In this document: positions 1 through 12,358 of the stretch, one piece after another
Position numbering within the stretch: the stretch's first letter is position 1
Layout: each line of letters begins with the position of its first letter
Source: Pelargonium tetragonum
Lineage: Eukaryota; Streptophyta; Magnoliopsida; Geraniales; Geraniaceae
NCBI GenBank assembly: GCA_036897445.1
Contig: JAYMTL010000021.1
Span: 113,656-177,655 of the forward strand
Length of the DNA: 64,000 nucleotides
Reading direction: 5' to 3'
Position numbers and translations under genes: made by a program
The notes under the pieces: generated by a model
Seen by the model: only the letters and a program-made list of their open reading frames with translations
Told to the model about the DNA's origin: nothing
The model's database searches: none

Positions 1-199
1 AGACTTGGAATCTCCGTTAGGAATTACTCGACTCAAAGGAAAGGCTTATCAGCGAAACAAGGTTCCCCTTGCCTTGGCAGCTCATTTTAAACTAACAACA
101 AGTCTCCCTTAGTTCTTTTAGACGTCTAATTTATATAGCTAACCGGCCCCTTCTATTCCTTTATCAATTTTCTTTCTCTTATAACTGGAAACATAGGTG

Positions 200-480
200 C
201 AAGCTTCTAAGAGTACCCTTAATTGCATTACCTTATTACTTAATGACCCTCTAAAAGACCTTGTACTATATAGAACCCTTCCGAGTCCTTGGATTTGTAA
301 GACCCTAACTCTTAGTCTGTATCTGTATAGTCTTAGAAGTACTCTTCATAGTTACTCTTCTTATTACCTAGTAGTATAGGTAAGGAGCCTTGTTCTTTGT
401 GGCTAGGGCGAGCCCCTTAGTAGAAAGATAGGTAAGAATACTTCAGTTTAGGAGTAGAGAGAGTTGCTTTAGCTAAGAGA
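200..480 (-). repeat. Decayed dispersed-repeat copy (minus strand), related to 30340-30480
   Basis: Read on the minus strand, this stretch is purine-rich and aligns over about 70 bases with 30390-30460. Both contain AAGAAG, then CTATGAAGA about ten bases on, then ATACAGACTAAGA (310-322 here, 30443-30455 there). The same part also resembles 62395-62420 (GATACAGAGTAAGA). A 60-codon frame on the plus strand at 197-379 has no recognisable product. I read the block as part of a mutated dispersed repeat. Its ends are not defined, and the part beyond 400 is included only because its composition is similar. Confidence 0.45.
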
Positions 481-3400
481 GCGGCCTACGCGGGATTTCC
501 TCATGTTCTGCTTTCTTTCTTTTTTGGGGACTAATAAGGAGAAGAAGCCATAAGCCCCTCTTTTTATTATACCTTAAGCTTGCTTTCCTATCCGGTGGGA
601 AAGTCAATACAATGTAGCGATCCTTTCATCTTTCTGTGTTAGAAAATAGGCAAAAGTTCAGATAGGGAATATCTATCCTATAGGTTATAATAAAGTTAAG
701 ATAGCTAGGAATAAAATACTGATACACAGAAAAAATCCTTAATTTAGTAGAATCCCCGGAAATAACTTAGTTAGGGAGGGAAGTCTTATAAAAGCCAGTC
801 CTATATTAGATCTCTCGTAGATATAAAAAGAAACTCTAATCAGATTTCATTTTTTCTATAAAAGTCCGCTGTGCGGAGTTGGTCAGAATCCTCCTTCTAG
901 AGTTTCTTATAAAGATTTTGACTCTAATTTATCAAAGTAAATATAGCTAATTACTCTTCCGGTATAAGAAATTTACATTGTTTGTTGTCAGCATTTCTAT
1001 AGTAACTAAAAGTGGGCAAACAAAGTAGAAGATATAGTTGCTATTGAGTTCAGAAAAGCATTCCGCTAAATTCTGAACTAAACTTTAAACCGTGTATATA
1101 CTATTACCAAAGCTTCATTTTGACTTTTAGGAAATCCCCATACAGTAATCTAAAAAAGAATACCAAATAACAAAAGGGGATAAAGTAAGTACTTGCCAAC
1201 AACTCTGTAATATATGTAATCAAACCTTAGTTAGTTAAAGTTCTAAAGGTATTTGCAGGTGGGGTTGCTACAATAAAAAACTCAAAATGCATTTCTCCAA
1301 TACGGGACACCCTCTATCCATGTTATATCCATATAGTATATAGGCAAGGGGTTTAATAAAGGAAAGTATAAAGAGTAAAATCAACGTTCAACTTTTAAAG
1401 TAATACAGAGCTCCTTTTTGTACAAAATTTTTTTTAGCATATGAATAAATTAGGGCATTCCTTATCCTTAGAAAGGGACTCTACAAATCCCTAAGGGAAC
1501 TATATATAATGCATTAAAGGTCTTTGTTTTCGGTACTAGGGTATCTCTTAAAAAACTTGGGAGCCTATTACTTAATGGTGACTTTTCTAATTTCGGGTGT
1601 AAATTTCCAAATTAAGTTTATGCTATTTCGCGGACTCGAGAGAATTCCCTATAAAGATTACGCCTCCTGTGTGGACCAATTACTTTTTAATTATAAGGAC
1701 TCGGTTCCCGGTGTTTACTCAATATAAGGTATCCTTTTTTGACGTTCTATTAGGACTTAAACCCCTTTTCAATTAGGTTACAACAAGACTAGAAAGTCTT
1801 GTTTTTGCAAATGTAAGGATTTTCTATTTACTCAAGAGAATCCTTGGTTTTATCTGGGTATCCTTGTCTAAGAAAATTGTATTAATTAAAAAGGGCAATA
1901 AAAAAGAAATACATAAGAAGCTCTTAAACTAAATATGACAAAAAGACAATTATAGCCGGTTTTTAGAACCTAATAAATCAGATTAAGCAGATCCAAACAG
2001 CACAGTTTATGACTACCACAAGGTTCGAAGCCGCGGGTTATATATCAAAGGAAAAAGAATCCTAGTTTCAGAATAATAAAGGAATTCTATCCAGGTCGAG
2101 TAAGTATCAAATTAGTTTTTCTGTTTCTAATGGTGTTAACACTTACGTGTAATGAAAAAGTGTCCTCTTGAATGAGTAAAAAATTTCAAAGTCTTGAAAG
2201 TGAGAATAATAAGATAAGTTTTTACAGGGCAGGTTTATTTAGATGGGTAAGAAAAAGGAATTCTTTCTGAACAAGGAATAACTAGGAGCCCTTAAAAAAG
2301 AGTACCCGCTTAGAGAAATCCGTTTGGTTAGCCCCTACTTTAATCTTGTAGAATTAATAAGGAGGCGCATCCCCCTTGCATGGAAGGGAATTGCATCCGA
2401 TTCTACTACTCTAATATGGATACTTTTAGGACTCTCTTGTTGTATAGCAGCACGATCCTAATCCTTCTAAAGAAAAACTAGCACAGCCTCTTCGCTTCCT
2501 GTTTCGTAATTATACAACCTCAAATTCAGCGTATCTTATTAAATGGAGTATTCGTTCTTAGTACTACAAGTATAATAAAAAGACTACTCCGTAATTCTTT
2601 TTATTATACCAAATGCAGTAAACCTACGATTGAGGAAAATAAGGAAACCCCTTATTGCCCTGAGAGGTTTATCAAGACTTTGGAACTCTAGGATTTATAA
2701 GTGCACTTATTCCTCTAGTATTTAATAATACTTAACTTAAAAAGATTCAGATTACAACTCGAGTTATATATGTGTAAGTTTTCACTTCAATAACAGGAAT
2801 CCCAGATATTTGTTTGTAGATCTTATAAATCAAATAGTGGAGGAGGCCGGCCTCAATGCTCAAAAGTCTTAAATAAAAATCCTTTCAAAAAAATATCCAT
2901 TAACACTCAAGTAATTCAGAGTAACTACCCCTTAAAGGACCTAAAAGCCACACCTTTTGCTTTTTATAAAGATATATTTCTTCATTCAGCCCCGCGTACT
3001 CCGGTAAAAAGTTAATTTATTGAGCTTATAGCAGCTTTACTAATTTTGAGGGAATCTTTCTTTCATACGACCTCTTTTTTAAAATATACAACAGCCTTGG
3101 ATCTCTAAGCCTAGTTAATTAAGTAATAGAGCTAACCATAAACCCAGGGGAATCCCTGTTTTAACTCGAAAAGAAATAGATTGGAAACCCAAGAGAGCCC
3201 GGTAAAAGGGTATTAAAATAGTAACCTAATCTGAAATTTAATATACGAAAAACTGAAAATGTAAAAACTCGACATAGGTTTTAGTGTTTGGTATCATTAT
3301 ATACACCAGAACCCTTCGCAGGTGTTTACTTTCTGTTATTAATTGCCTTTGAAATAAAGTTACGAGATTCGAACCTTAATTACATTACCTTAGGTCTAGC

Positions 3401-6400
3401 TTTTTACTTTTGATTATTCCTTGCGGTAGAAATGCTATATGGGTACTGCTCCACTTTACAACAAAAAAATTTCCTTGCTTCCATTTAAGTCATTTTGTAT
3501 TTAGATCCCTTTTTAATAAAATAAAAATCTAGATTATTCCTATTTAGTTTTAGTGTAGTACTTTTGGGGAACAAGTCAAACAAAGGGAAAGCCCAAGGAA
3601 GAGGAAAACTCCTTAAAATTTTTAATTAATAAAAGAGTGCCCCTTTCTTTATATAACAAGAAGGGACCTCTACTACATCTATACGAGCCTTAAAGTCACC
3701 TCTACCTAGATATTTTATATTCTGCTATATAAATTTATCCGACTTAGGAAAAAGAAAATCTTACTAACCTGTAATAACAATTATATAGTCCTCGACTGGA
3801 ATTTGAACCTTTCCTAGGAAGTCCCCTGAATTATCTGTCAAGTCAACAAAAATTACCACACCAGCAAGATCGCAACTTTAGGGCCTCCTTTATTAAAAAT
3901 TTTAGATCATAGCCGGCCTAAGAAAAAGAAGGAACAAGGATAACCCATACTAAATATTTGAAGATAATATAAAGTACCATGTTGTAGAGAGCACTCAACT
4001 AGCCCTAATTAATATAGAAAATATCTGAAGTCAATAAGATAAGGATAACTCAAGGTTGTTTATTTTATATATACCCGTTCTGAAACAAATAAGTACTGCC
4101 TCTAGATATTTAATGACTTTTGAGGTTGGCTACCTTATAGAAAGAGACTTTAGACGTCCAAGATAGTTCCAAAGGGAATCCCGAGAGTACCCTTGTAATT
4201 TAAGAGCTTCTCGTACTGACAGTTGCACTTTTCCTGAGGATTTGGTGCTTAGGCCCTTAAATGAGACTTTATTATACCAGCAAAAAAATAGAGGCAACTT
4301 AAGTGTTAGACTGCTTCTAAAATCTTTAGCAATAGATTTGCGTCATAGGGATCGGCATCTTAAGCATTTAGCTTTTTAGAAAGTATAAGATTTAAACCCT
4401 TGGCATATAAAAGAATGAGGACTTCCCCAATTTATTTAGGGATTTTACTAAAAAGGAAGTCCTCAGTTACTTAGGCTGAGTTTTTACCCTGTGATTGGAC
4501 TCCTCTTTCAGTATACTGACTTTTTAAAATTATGATCTAGTTTTTGTTCTCTTGGATATTGGAGTTGTAATATTAGGAACTCCTGCTAGGATACGAAGTT
4601 ACGCTTAAACGGCCGCTTTGGAATATTATAAAAGACACCTGAGAGTCAGTCATAGTGTACGGTTTATTTAAATTTTCAGAATTAAATCACTTAAATAGAA
4701 TTTCTTCTTAAGCTTTTGAATACTTGCGCCCACCATGAGCTCTTAAGAGGTTTTAGCTCCTTAATTTTTTTAGTGTGGTGTACTAAAGATTTTAGAGTAA
4801 CTTTTAGTTTTCTTCTACGACATGCGGAGGTTCTAATGCGGGAACATACTAAGGTCTTTTTCTTTCTATAGGACAACTTCAAATTTCTTTCATGGGTATT
4901 CATAACTTAAACAAGACCCTTCTTTAAGCATTAGTATTAAAGTTCTTTTATAAAAGTGTTGTAAGCAGCCTAGCTTTCCTAGTCGTAAGTAACTCAGTGT
5001 AGCGAACAGGGTTTTCTGAAATTAATAATTATCAGCTACAAAAGTGGGGAAAAGTTTACTCCCTCTTGCTGTTAAGTAGCCTTGATTCAGTTTCGTCAGG
5101 TTAGGGTTAAACAAGGTTTGTGCTTTTTGTACTAAATTAAAGACCTGTTACTAAAAAAAAACTAAATCAAAAGCTTTTGAAACTTTATATACCAATATAG
5201 GCGTCCCCTTCAGGAACAGTTGAAATCTAAAAATTGTGGTATAAAGACAACTCTAAATTCAGTGAAATTATTATATATTAAAAAAGGGGCATAAATCTCT
5301 CAGATTTCCCGCACCGAAGTTCAATTAGTCCAAGCTATTAACTTTACTCTTTTTGAATCCTGTTTAGCATAGCTTGAGGAGTTTCCTATATTCAGGAATT
5401 TTATAAAAAATTATTTAAGCAAACCCCTTTTTACCTTAGAGTAACACCAAAAATCCAGAATTTAGTTTTTAACTAAGCACAAGGCTTTTTAGTATAACTG
5501 GGTTTTCTAAGAAGAATTACTCCTTGTTCTATAGCTCTAAATAGACACCCGCATTTAGGATCGCGGTTGGACATAAGAAATTAACAGCAAAGTCTTATCC
5601 ACTAATTTTACAGTAGCTCCCAATAGAAATAGAAGATATTCTTGACCTCTTTTTCTCTATAGAACTTTTTCAAGACACCTGCCTAAAGAAATTAAAGCAA
5701 AGAAATTTGTAAAGGGGCCCGCCTAGGACGGATACGTAAACTCAGTATAACGGCATTTTTCAGTATATATAATTGTTGGGTAGATAGAGCTTATCTTGAC
5801 CTCGGTATCCCTCCCAAATTGCTTGGAGAGCTTCTTTTATTAACACTAATGAAGGAACCCTATAAACTTATACACTGCAACAGAAAATTTATAAATATTG
5901 TATTAACAAAACTAAAGCAAGTTTTCTACTAATTATTAGTACTTATCCCTGTCTTTGACTAAAGTATACTCTGCCCTCTAGACTAAGTAAAACCTACTCC
6001 TGGATTTAATAAGACTTTATTTACCTTTCCTGGGGCTTCCCCTAAAAAAAGAGCGCAATTTAGCCCTAATTTTGAGTAAGATAGTCTCTAACTAGCTTGT
6101 CAAAAAAGGGTGTCCAGTTAATTCTTTCTTTTTAGTGCCACTTAATAAGCGATCTATCCCCGAAAACTCTATTAGTATAGATATATGCAACGAGGAAAAC
6201 TCAAAACAACTTTCCCCCTTTTAGCCCAAAATTATAAAGGGATCCTGCTTGCTTCTATAAATTAGACTTTGATAAGTAATTTGAAGTTTTAACTCTAGTA
6301 AAGTAAGTTCACATCTGCCAGTACTTCAAGTTAGTTTATGTTTACTTCATACTTAATTACTTTCTCTCTAGTATTCCGGAAAAGCTTTGCCTCCCCAATA

Positions 6401-9119
6401 TACTTATACTCCATTCTGAGAAGCTCTAGTACACAAAATTCTTTTTAGTCGAGACTCCTACCAATCTGGAGTTGTTAACCCCGAAAAAAATAAATTACTT
6501 GCTTAACTTCTTTTCTCCATTACTGTAAGGATTTCCCACTACTCGGAAACGGGGTCCTATTATTATAATATTGCAGCTACTCCTTAATATTAAAAAATTT
6601 GCTTTATTTCAAAAGTCTTATGAAAATCGCAGTAAGCTTCTAAAATGTAAGATCATACATGTTCAGGACCCCTTAATACAACCAGCCAAGATGCAAAGTA
6701 ATTAAAAAGCCAAAAGTTTTAAAGCAGTCCTTGTTTTTTAAGTAAATACCCCGACACGGAATCTTCAAAGAGTTTTGTTTCTCGGTTTTGTAATTAAGGA
6801 AGCTTCGGAAGGTAATAAAGAGCCCTTTTTCGAGCTATTTTTGACCCAGTTTGAGACACTAGATAAGAATTTTACTGTTTATTCTGTATCTGTTTCTTCT
6901 AAATCGAATTTCATTTCTTTTTTTAAGGGCTCGTATAAAAACTTATTCTCTTTTTTAGGTGGTTTTTTTTATCTAAACAGGGGCGCGTAAAGTCTTTTTA
7001 ATTTATAAGGGTTAGAGTTCTTTAGCATACTTATAGAGCTTTCCCAGGTACATTCCAAGGCATTGCTTTTTAATTACTCCTGTCAGCCTCTTCTGAAAAA
7101 GCGCGGCCTATAAAAGTTCTCTTATCTTGTAAGGAATCCCTATAATAAGGTACTCCTCTGACCTTTTCTCAGTGATTAAGGGTTGAAACCTAATTAATTG
7201 ATAGTGGCTTCTCCTTGAGTGGAAAAGAGGAATTTATTAACTTCGGATCTTTGTTAAAAATTCTTGACTATGGAGTGTTATGGATAGTATTTAACTAGAA
7301 AAATACAGGAGGGTGCTGCCCCTTTTTAGATTTAGAAAACAACTAAATTACCTTATTAATAAAAAGTCTACGAAAAACTTTAAGAGGACCCCAGGTTTTA
7401 CCCCTTTGCGCCTATAGGGAACTTGAGAGTCAAGGGAATACCTACGTTATACTAAAATCCACCGCTTTAGCTTTAAATCAGCATTGCTAAGATAGCTAAG
7501 ATAAAAAAATGACTCATCTGTATTATTTTCTCAGCACCTTTAAGGTACCTAAACTTAGATACCTAAGGGGGATTTTCTCAAGCATAAAAAAGGAATTATT
7601 CATCTTTAAGCTTTTTTTACCAAGTTTTATCTGTCTCGTAGTCTTTCCAACTCCATCCAGGTCCCTAGTCGTGTTACTCAAAAAGACGAAGCCTTATCAA
7701 GACCTTCTGAAATCAAGAAAGTCAACTTAGCTATAATACCAAGTCACAAATCTTCATAACAAGCTAACTGAATACGTTCCTTTTGGAAAAAAGTAAGAGA
7801 CTTAATTAAAGTTTACTCATATTCCTGCGTCAAATTTCTTTTCTTAGATTCAGCACCTCTTATCTGACTAACAACAGGATAATCTCAGAATACCCCTTGC
7901 TTGGAAACTCAAAACTAGTAGTAACATAAAACCTATAATTAATTATGGATTGACTTATACAAAACTCCGGGACTCTTAAATTCATTATATTAGAAAAGAG
8001 TTGGCAGCCTATCCACGCCAAGACTACAAATAGGAACCCTCGACATCCTTGTAAACTAACAAGCACTTTTAAAAAAGGTTCGAATCGTCTAAAGTAAGTA
8101 TACCTTTTCCTGGGCAGATAAAAAATGATATCTAAACGATTTCATGAAACATTTTGACTTTGGGTAGGTATTTAAGGTGTCAAAATAGACATTTAGCTAT
8201 TGTAGATGTACTTTTGTACACAATACTACGGGAACCCTTGTCTGCGTAAACTGGTTTTTAAGTTTATTTGTAGTTATAAAATAAAGTACGTTCCCTATTG
8301 TGATTAATGTTAGCTCCCCTGAGGAAATTTAAGAGATTCCTGGGGTTAAATTTTTGTAAAAAGGACTTTATATTACTTAAGGAAAGATTTTGCTTAGTTT
8401 AGTAATGTTTTTTCCTCTTTTATACTGTTAAAAAGGATTTTTGTATGGATTTATACTAACACCAGGGATTGGCAAGGGGTATGCCCTTGGGTAGGGGTTT
8501 ATCACTAAGGGAGTCCTTTTTCGATCCAGAATCCAGTGTAATAAGGGGCTTAGGATTCCCCGAGTTTATCCCCTACAACAGGATAGCTATTATAAAAATT
8601 TCACTTTGAGCAAATTAAGAAAACTGGTTAGAATTTGGGATGTAAGTTACTAAGGGCTCATAAGTATAAAGACCAAGACTTTTCTGATTACTAAAACTCG
8701 TTATAGATTTTTTAAGTTTTATACCATTTCAAGGGGAGCTTCAGTAAAAAGCTAAAAGGAAGCCTTATATATTTTACAAGTCATCAAAGGTAGGAAAACC
8801 TGGCAGAAACACTAAATTATACTGCAGTTTTCTATTAAACTTTCTATGTGGGACAAAATTCGGGGTTTTTATTAATACATTACTATAAAATAAAAATTCA
8901 GTTCCAATTATGCCAAAAATTTCTTTATCTCAGTTGTAGCTAAAAAAGGAAAGACCTGGCCTTTATCAAAGGACTCCTCGGTCGAGCTTTTTAACTTAAT
9001 TGTTACTTACAGAGAGGGCCTTAAAAAGACTATTACATAAAATACAATTAAAACCAAGACTGTTATCCTTGACAATTAACCTAGCTATTACGGAATCCTA
9101 ATAAAAATCACTCTAGAAG
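481..9119. other. AT-rich background, no gene seen
   Basis: Only chance-sized frames of 67-73 codons on both strands (for example 1524-1727, 6775-6990, 7509-7730). The CCTTGT/ACAAGG motif recurs, for example at 1862-1867 and 2018-2023. Single GTTCRANNC-type matches at about 2024 and (minus strand) 3372 do not fold into tRNAs. The RIP-like bias is strong near 660-840. I see no tandem array. Confidence 0.6.
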
Positions 9120-9500
9120 ACAAGACATATTAATGACTTCTATTCCTTTACTACTACAAAAGCTATAAGGGCTACGGGGAACACTAAGGCTTGTAAGAGT
9201 AAGGGCTGCAGTAGATGTTAGAGAAGTAGAGTTATAAGGAATCCTAAGCTAGGCGTTAAGAGTAACAAAGACAGAGGTCGGGTAATACAAAAGCAAGTTA
9301 TATAATAGCTGTGAGTAAGGTTAAGAAAATAGGTAGTACAAGTAAGCAGTGATTATAACGTATGTAGAATATTCAATATACTACCTTGCCCTCCTTTGGT
9401 ACCCTTCGGGCGGTAACATTGACTCTTTCCAACCTCTCTAAGTCCCTAACCTCTTTAACGATAAGAAAAGGGAACAAGAACCTCTTAATTCTTAATAAGA
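9120..9500 (+). repeat. Dispersed-repeat copy with conserved 3' box
   Basis: Positions 9120-9375 are purine-rich and lack the background motif. From 9376 a pyrimidine-rich box begins: TACTACC, then CCTCC...GGTACCCTTCGGGCGG at about 9390-9412, then CTTTCCAACCTCTCTAAG (9425-9442), TAACCTCTTT and GGGAACAAGAACC, to about 9485. The same order with substitutions is found at 27190-27290 (CTTTCCAATCTCT, TAACCTCTTT, AGGGAACAGAATCC). Its first half matches 62479-62510 and 26700-26731. The collinear matches over roughly 100 bases make this a real repeat copy. The class of element is unknown. Confidence 0.6.
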
Positions 9501-12082
9501 AAAGAACTTAAAGCAGGCCAAAGCTTTTCTTTAGCGACAGGGTTTTAGCTCGAGAAGTTTCAATTTCTTATTTCCCCCTACTTACTCAATTTGTTATTAA
9601 CGACTCTCAAAATGAAACGAAATGACAAGATTTTTTTTTCAATTACACTGTATAATAGAAACCTTTTGATAGCCTAAAAATCACGACCCCTTGTAGGAAC
9701 TTATAAACCTTAGTAAAGAGAACCTTACCTCTGCATGCAAAAAAAGTCTCAACTTGACGAACAAGGAATTCCATAAGAGTCTCCTGGCTAGCAAAATTCC
9801 ATATTAGGGGTATCCACGAAAGAAAATTTCTTAGATAGAATATGCTCAAGTTTCTACTCTATAAGCTACTTTACTAAATGAGTAAGATCCTTTTAGCATG
9901 TTAGATTGAAGGAAAAGAAATGTTAAAGCGTCGTGAATTTTAGGGTTCTGCACGTGGGTTCAAATCTTGTTTACTTTGAATATAATGTCTCATCAGCCTC
10001 TTCCGAATCCCTGCACTATTTTATACAAACCTGAGAGAGTCTCTTGTAGATGAGAGCCCTAATCCTAAGACTTTAAGAAAGGAAACAGTGTTATATCACT
10101 CGGATTCCCCACTTTATAGTGAAACTATTACCTGACCTTAGCCGGATAATCCGGGGGTTTTCCCGTAGAGTAAACCTCCTTTAAACTTCTAGGCGGTAGA
10201 ATATAAAAATGAACTCTTGTTTCTCTTTAAACTTATTTTAGGTTTTTCTTTTTAGAGGATAAAAGGATGATTTTAAGGAAGCTTACTTAAGGGCTATAAG
10301 AAATTCAAGGTTTACCTAAATTATGCACTAAAAGTACTTTTTGTACTTAAATCACTGTACAAAGATAGGAAGGGAAACTAAACATACATAAGTTTAAAAG
10401 GAAGCCCGGCCTAAGAAAAGGGAGTGTAAAGTTTGCGAGCTTTCCTTTTTTATGCCGATAACTATATGAAATTTGTTGTCGAGATTCCTTACTATTCCTA
10501 GCGAAGAATGTTAATGAACCACTTATGTTAAACCCAAACCCGCGCTAGCTTTTATTTCACAAGAATACAAAAGGAATCTAGCTTGATTTGACTAAACTAG
10601 TACTTAACTGTTGAGAACAGGGTTTCCTGGGTTTGATTACACTAAAGTGAGAGATATAACTTCTTAATATTTATACAATGTATATTCTTATAAAAAAGTC
10701 CCAAATTACCTATTACGACTCCGCGCAACGGTAAAACCTCCCTTATCAAAAAATTTTAGAGTATAAAGGTTAAAGGGTCCTTCATCCCAGCCTAACGAAC
10801 TAATAATTTAGACTTTAAATTTTATACTTACAAGGTCTCCTACAAGGGATTTGCTCTATAAATAGGAATATTACTTGCGTAGTTTAAGGCAGCTGGTTCA
10901 GGGTAAAAAGGCTCTTTTTTTCATAAACAACTCCTAGAAAAGTTTCAAGACGGAGCAAAGATCTTGAGGAATTTGTAATGGTACATAACGAAAAGACTTT
11001 TCGTCATAAATCGGAGCCCATAAGTCTAAGTCTATAGGCAAAGGGATCAGAACAAAAAGTTAGTTTAACTTTAACCACCATGCACTAAATTATACTGAGG
11101 ACTAGTTACCTACCCCAACCCAGCGAATAAAGAAATAGATCTAAAAGGAATCCTGCAATAACTTGTGGATCAGTAAGAGTATTCGGGCGAAACCCTAAAT
11201 TTGATTTAAATAAATCCCATTTCTAAGGACCCCTTATCTCTAAAAAGCGTCCTTGACTAACTTAAATTTTGTATAGCGTATAGACTTAAGAGACAGGTAT
11301 TTGCAGGAGACAGGAGACTTAAAAAGTCAAAGTTACGGGAAGTATATAGCGTAGAAAAAAGGGCTAGGTTCCCTTATTAGATATGTAGAATTATACCTTA
11401 TTCAAAATTAACTTTGTGTATTTACCCTTCAAAAAGAGCCATGAGATTTTTCTAGTAAATCCGGGATTTGTTCCAAGAAAGATCACTCAAAAGGAAAAGT
11501 TACATAATACATAATATTAGGGTTTTGAACCGGGGCTTTTTTGTAACTTATTAGTTTTCTTGTTCGATATCACTTGTAAAAGATTTAAACCTTTGAATTA
11601 CTAATGAAATTAGGTCAAGTCAAGGAGGTCTATTTCAGATTTTGACAGCAACAATAGTCCACCTAGATTGACTTTTTACGAGATTTATATCATACTAGAG
11701 CCTTTTTTCGTGCTTTTACTTACTTTTTTGAGAATGGGAAGCCTTTCTATTAACAAAGTTGCCTTAACAGTGGCCGGTAAAGAGTATATACTTAAAGCCA
11801 AAGGTGAGATCTAAGTAAGAAATCCTTATTGTCAGGGGAGTTTGCCTCTTTAAGGGTTTTCTAGTCAGCCGTAGGTTCAAAGCCTATTATACTCCGAAAA
11901 GTTATACGAGAGTTTAGTTAGGAGGTCAAAAGTCTTTCTGTATTGTAGTATTAAGGCTATATCCTCTGTTAATGATAAGAGTATAGGAATAAGAGGTAAT
12001 AACCCCTTAATGAATACAAGGAATACTACTTCAGTTTTAAGTAAAAAAGTACCTATAAGATACCTTAGTTAATTTTTTTTGC
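9501..12082. other. AT-rich background, no gene seen
   Basis: Contains one 68-codon minus-strand frame (9643-9849) of no recognisable family, a GTTCAAATC match at about 9959 without a tRNA fold, and several CCTTGT/ACAAGG motifs. Nothing else stands out. Confidence 0.55.
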
Positions 12083-12358
12083 TTAACTAAGGACTTTATT
12101 ATCTAAATTGGAAGGAAGTGAAGTTTTTAGTGTAATGCAAGGATACGATGATATATAGGGTTTCCTTAAGTTTAATGTTGGGTTACTTGGTTGGGATGGA
12201 TCAGATGGAATAGATGTACGTATGTGTACACCCACCCGTGAGCGTATACCCATACATGGGCTTGTGTGTGCATAGGCGTGTACCAGTGTGCATGTATATG
12301 AGGGAGACCGGCCAAGAGAGGTTCCTTTATGTATAGGCTGTATGAGAGGGCAAATCAA
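12083..12358 (-). repeat. TG/CA-rich low-complexity tract carrying the longest open frame
   Basis: From about 12180 to 12330 the plus strand is an irregular TG-rich tract (GTGTGTGC, GTGTACC, GCATGTATATG), a degenerate microsatellite. In line 12241-12300 CpA+TpG reaches about 15 against about 12 for ApC+GpT, the opposite of the window as a whole. The minus-strand frame over this tract (91 codons) is the longest in the window, but its protein is only Ser, Pro, Thr, His and Tyr-rich low complexity with no domain, so I do not call it a gene. Short simple repeats are not RIP targets, which would explain its escape. Confidence 0.6.

Noticed and set aside
3365-3385. Minus-strand GGTTCGAATC as a tRNA T-arm
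   Set aside because: No T-stem or acceptor stem of the right length can be drawn round it. The same holds for the matches at about 8079, 9959, 16246, 35407, 37031 and 61606.
12083-12358. 91-codon minus-strand open frame as a gene
   Set aside because: It lies over a TG-rich low-complexity tract, its protein has biased composition and no domain, and one frame of this length is expected by chance.
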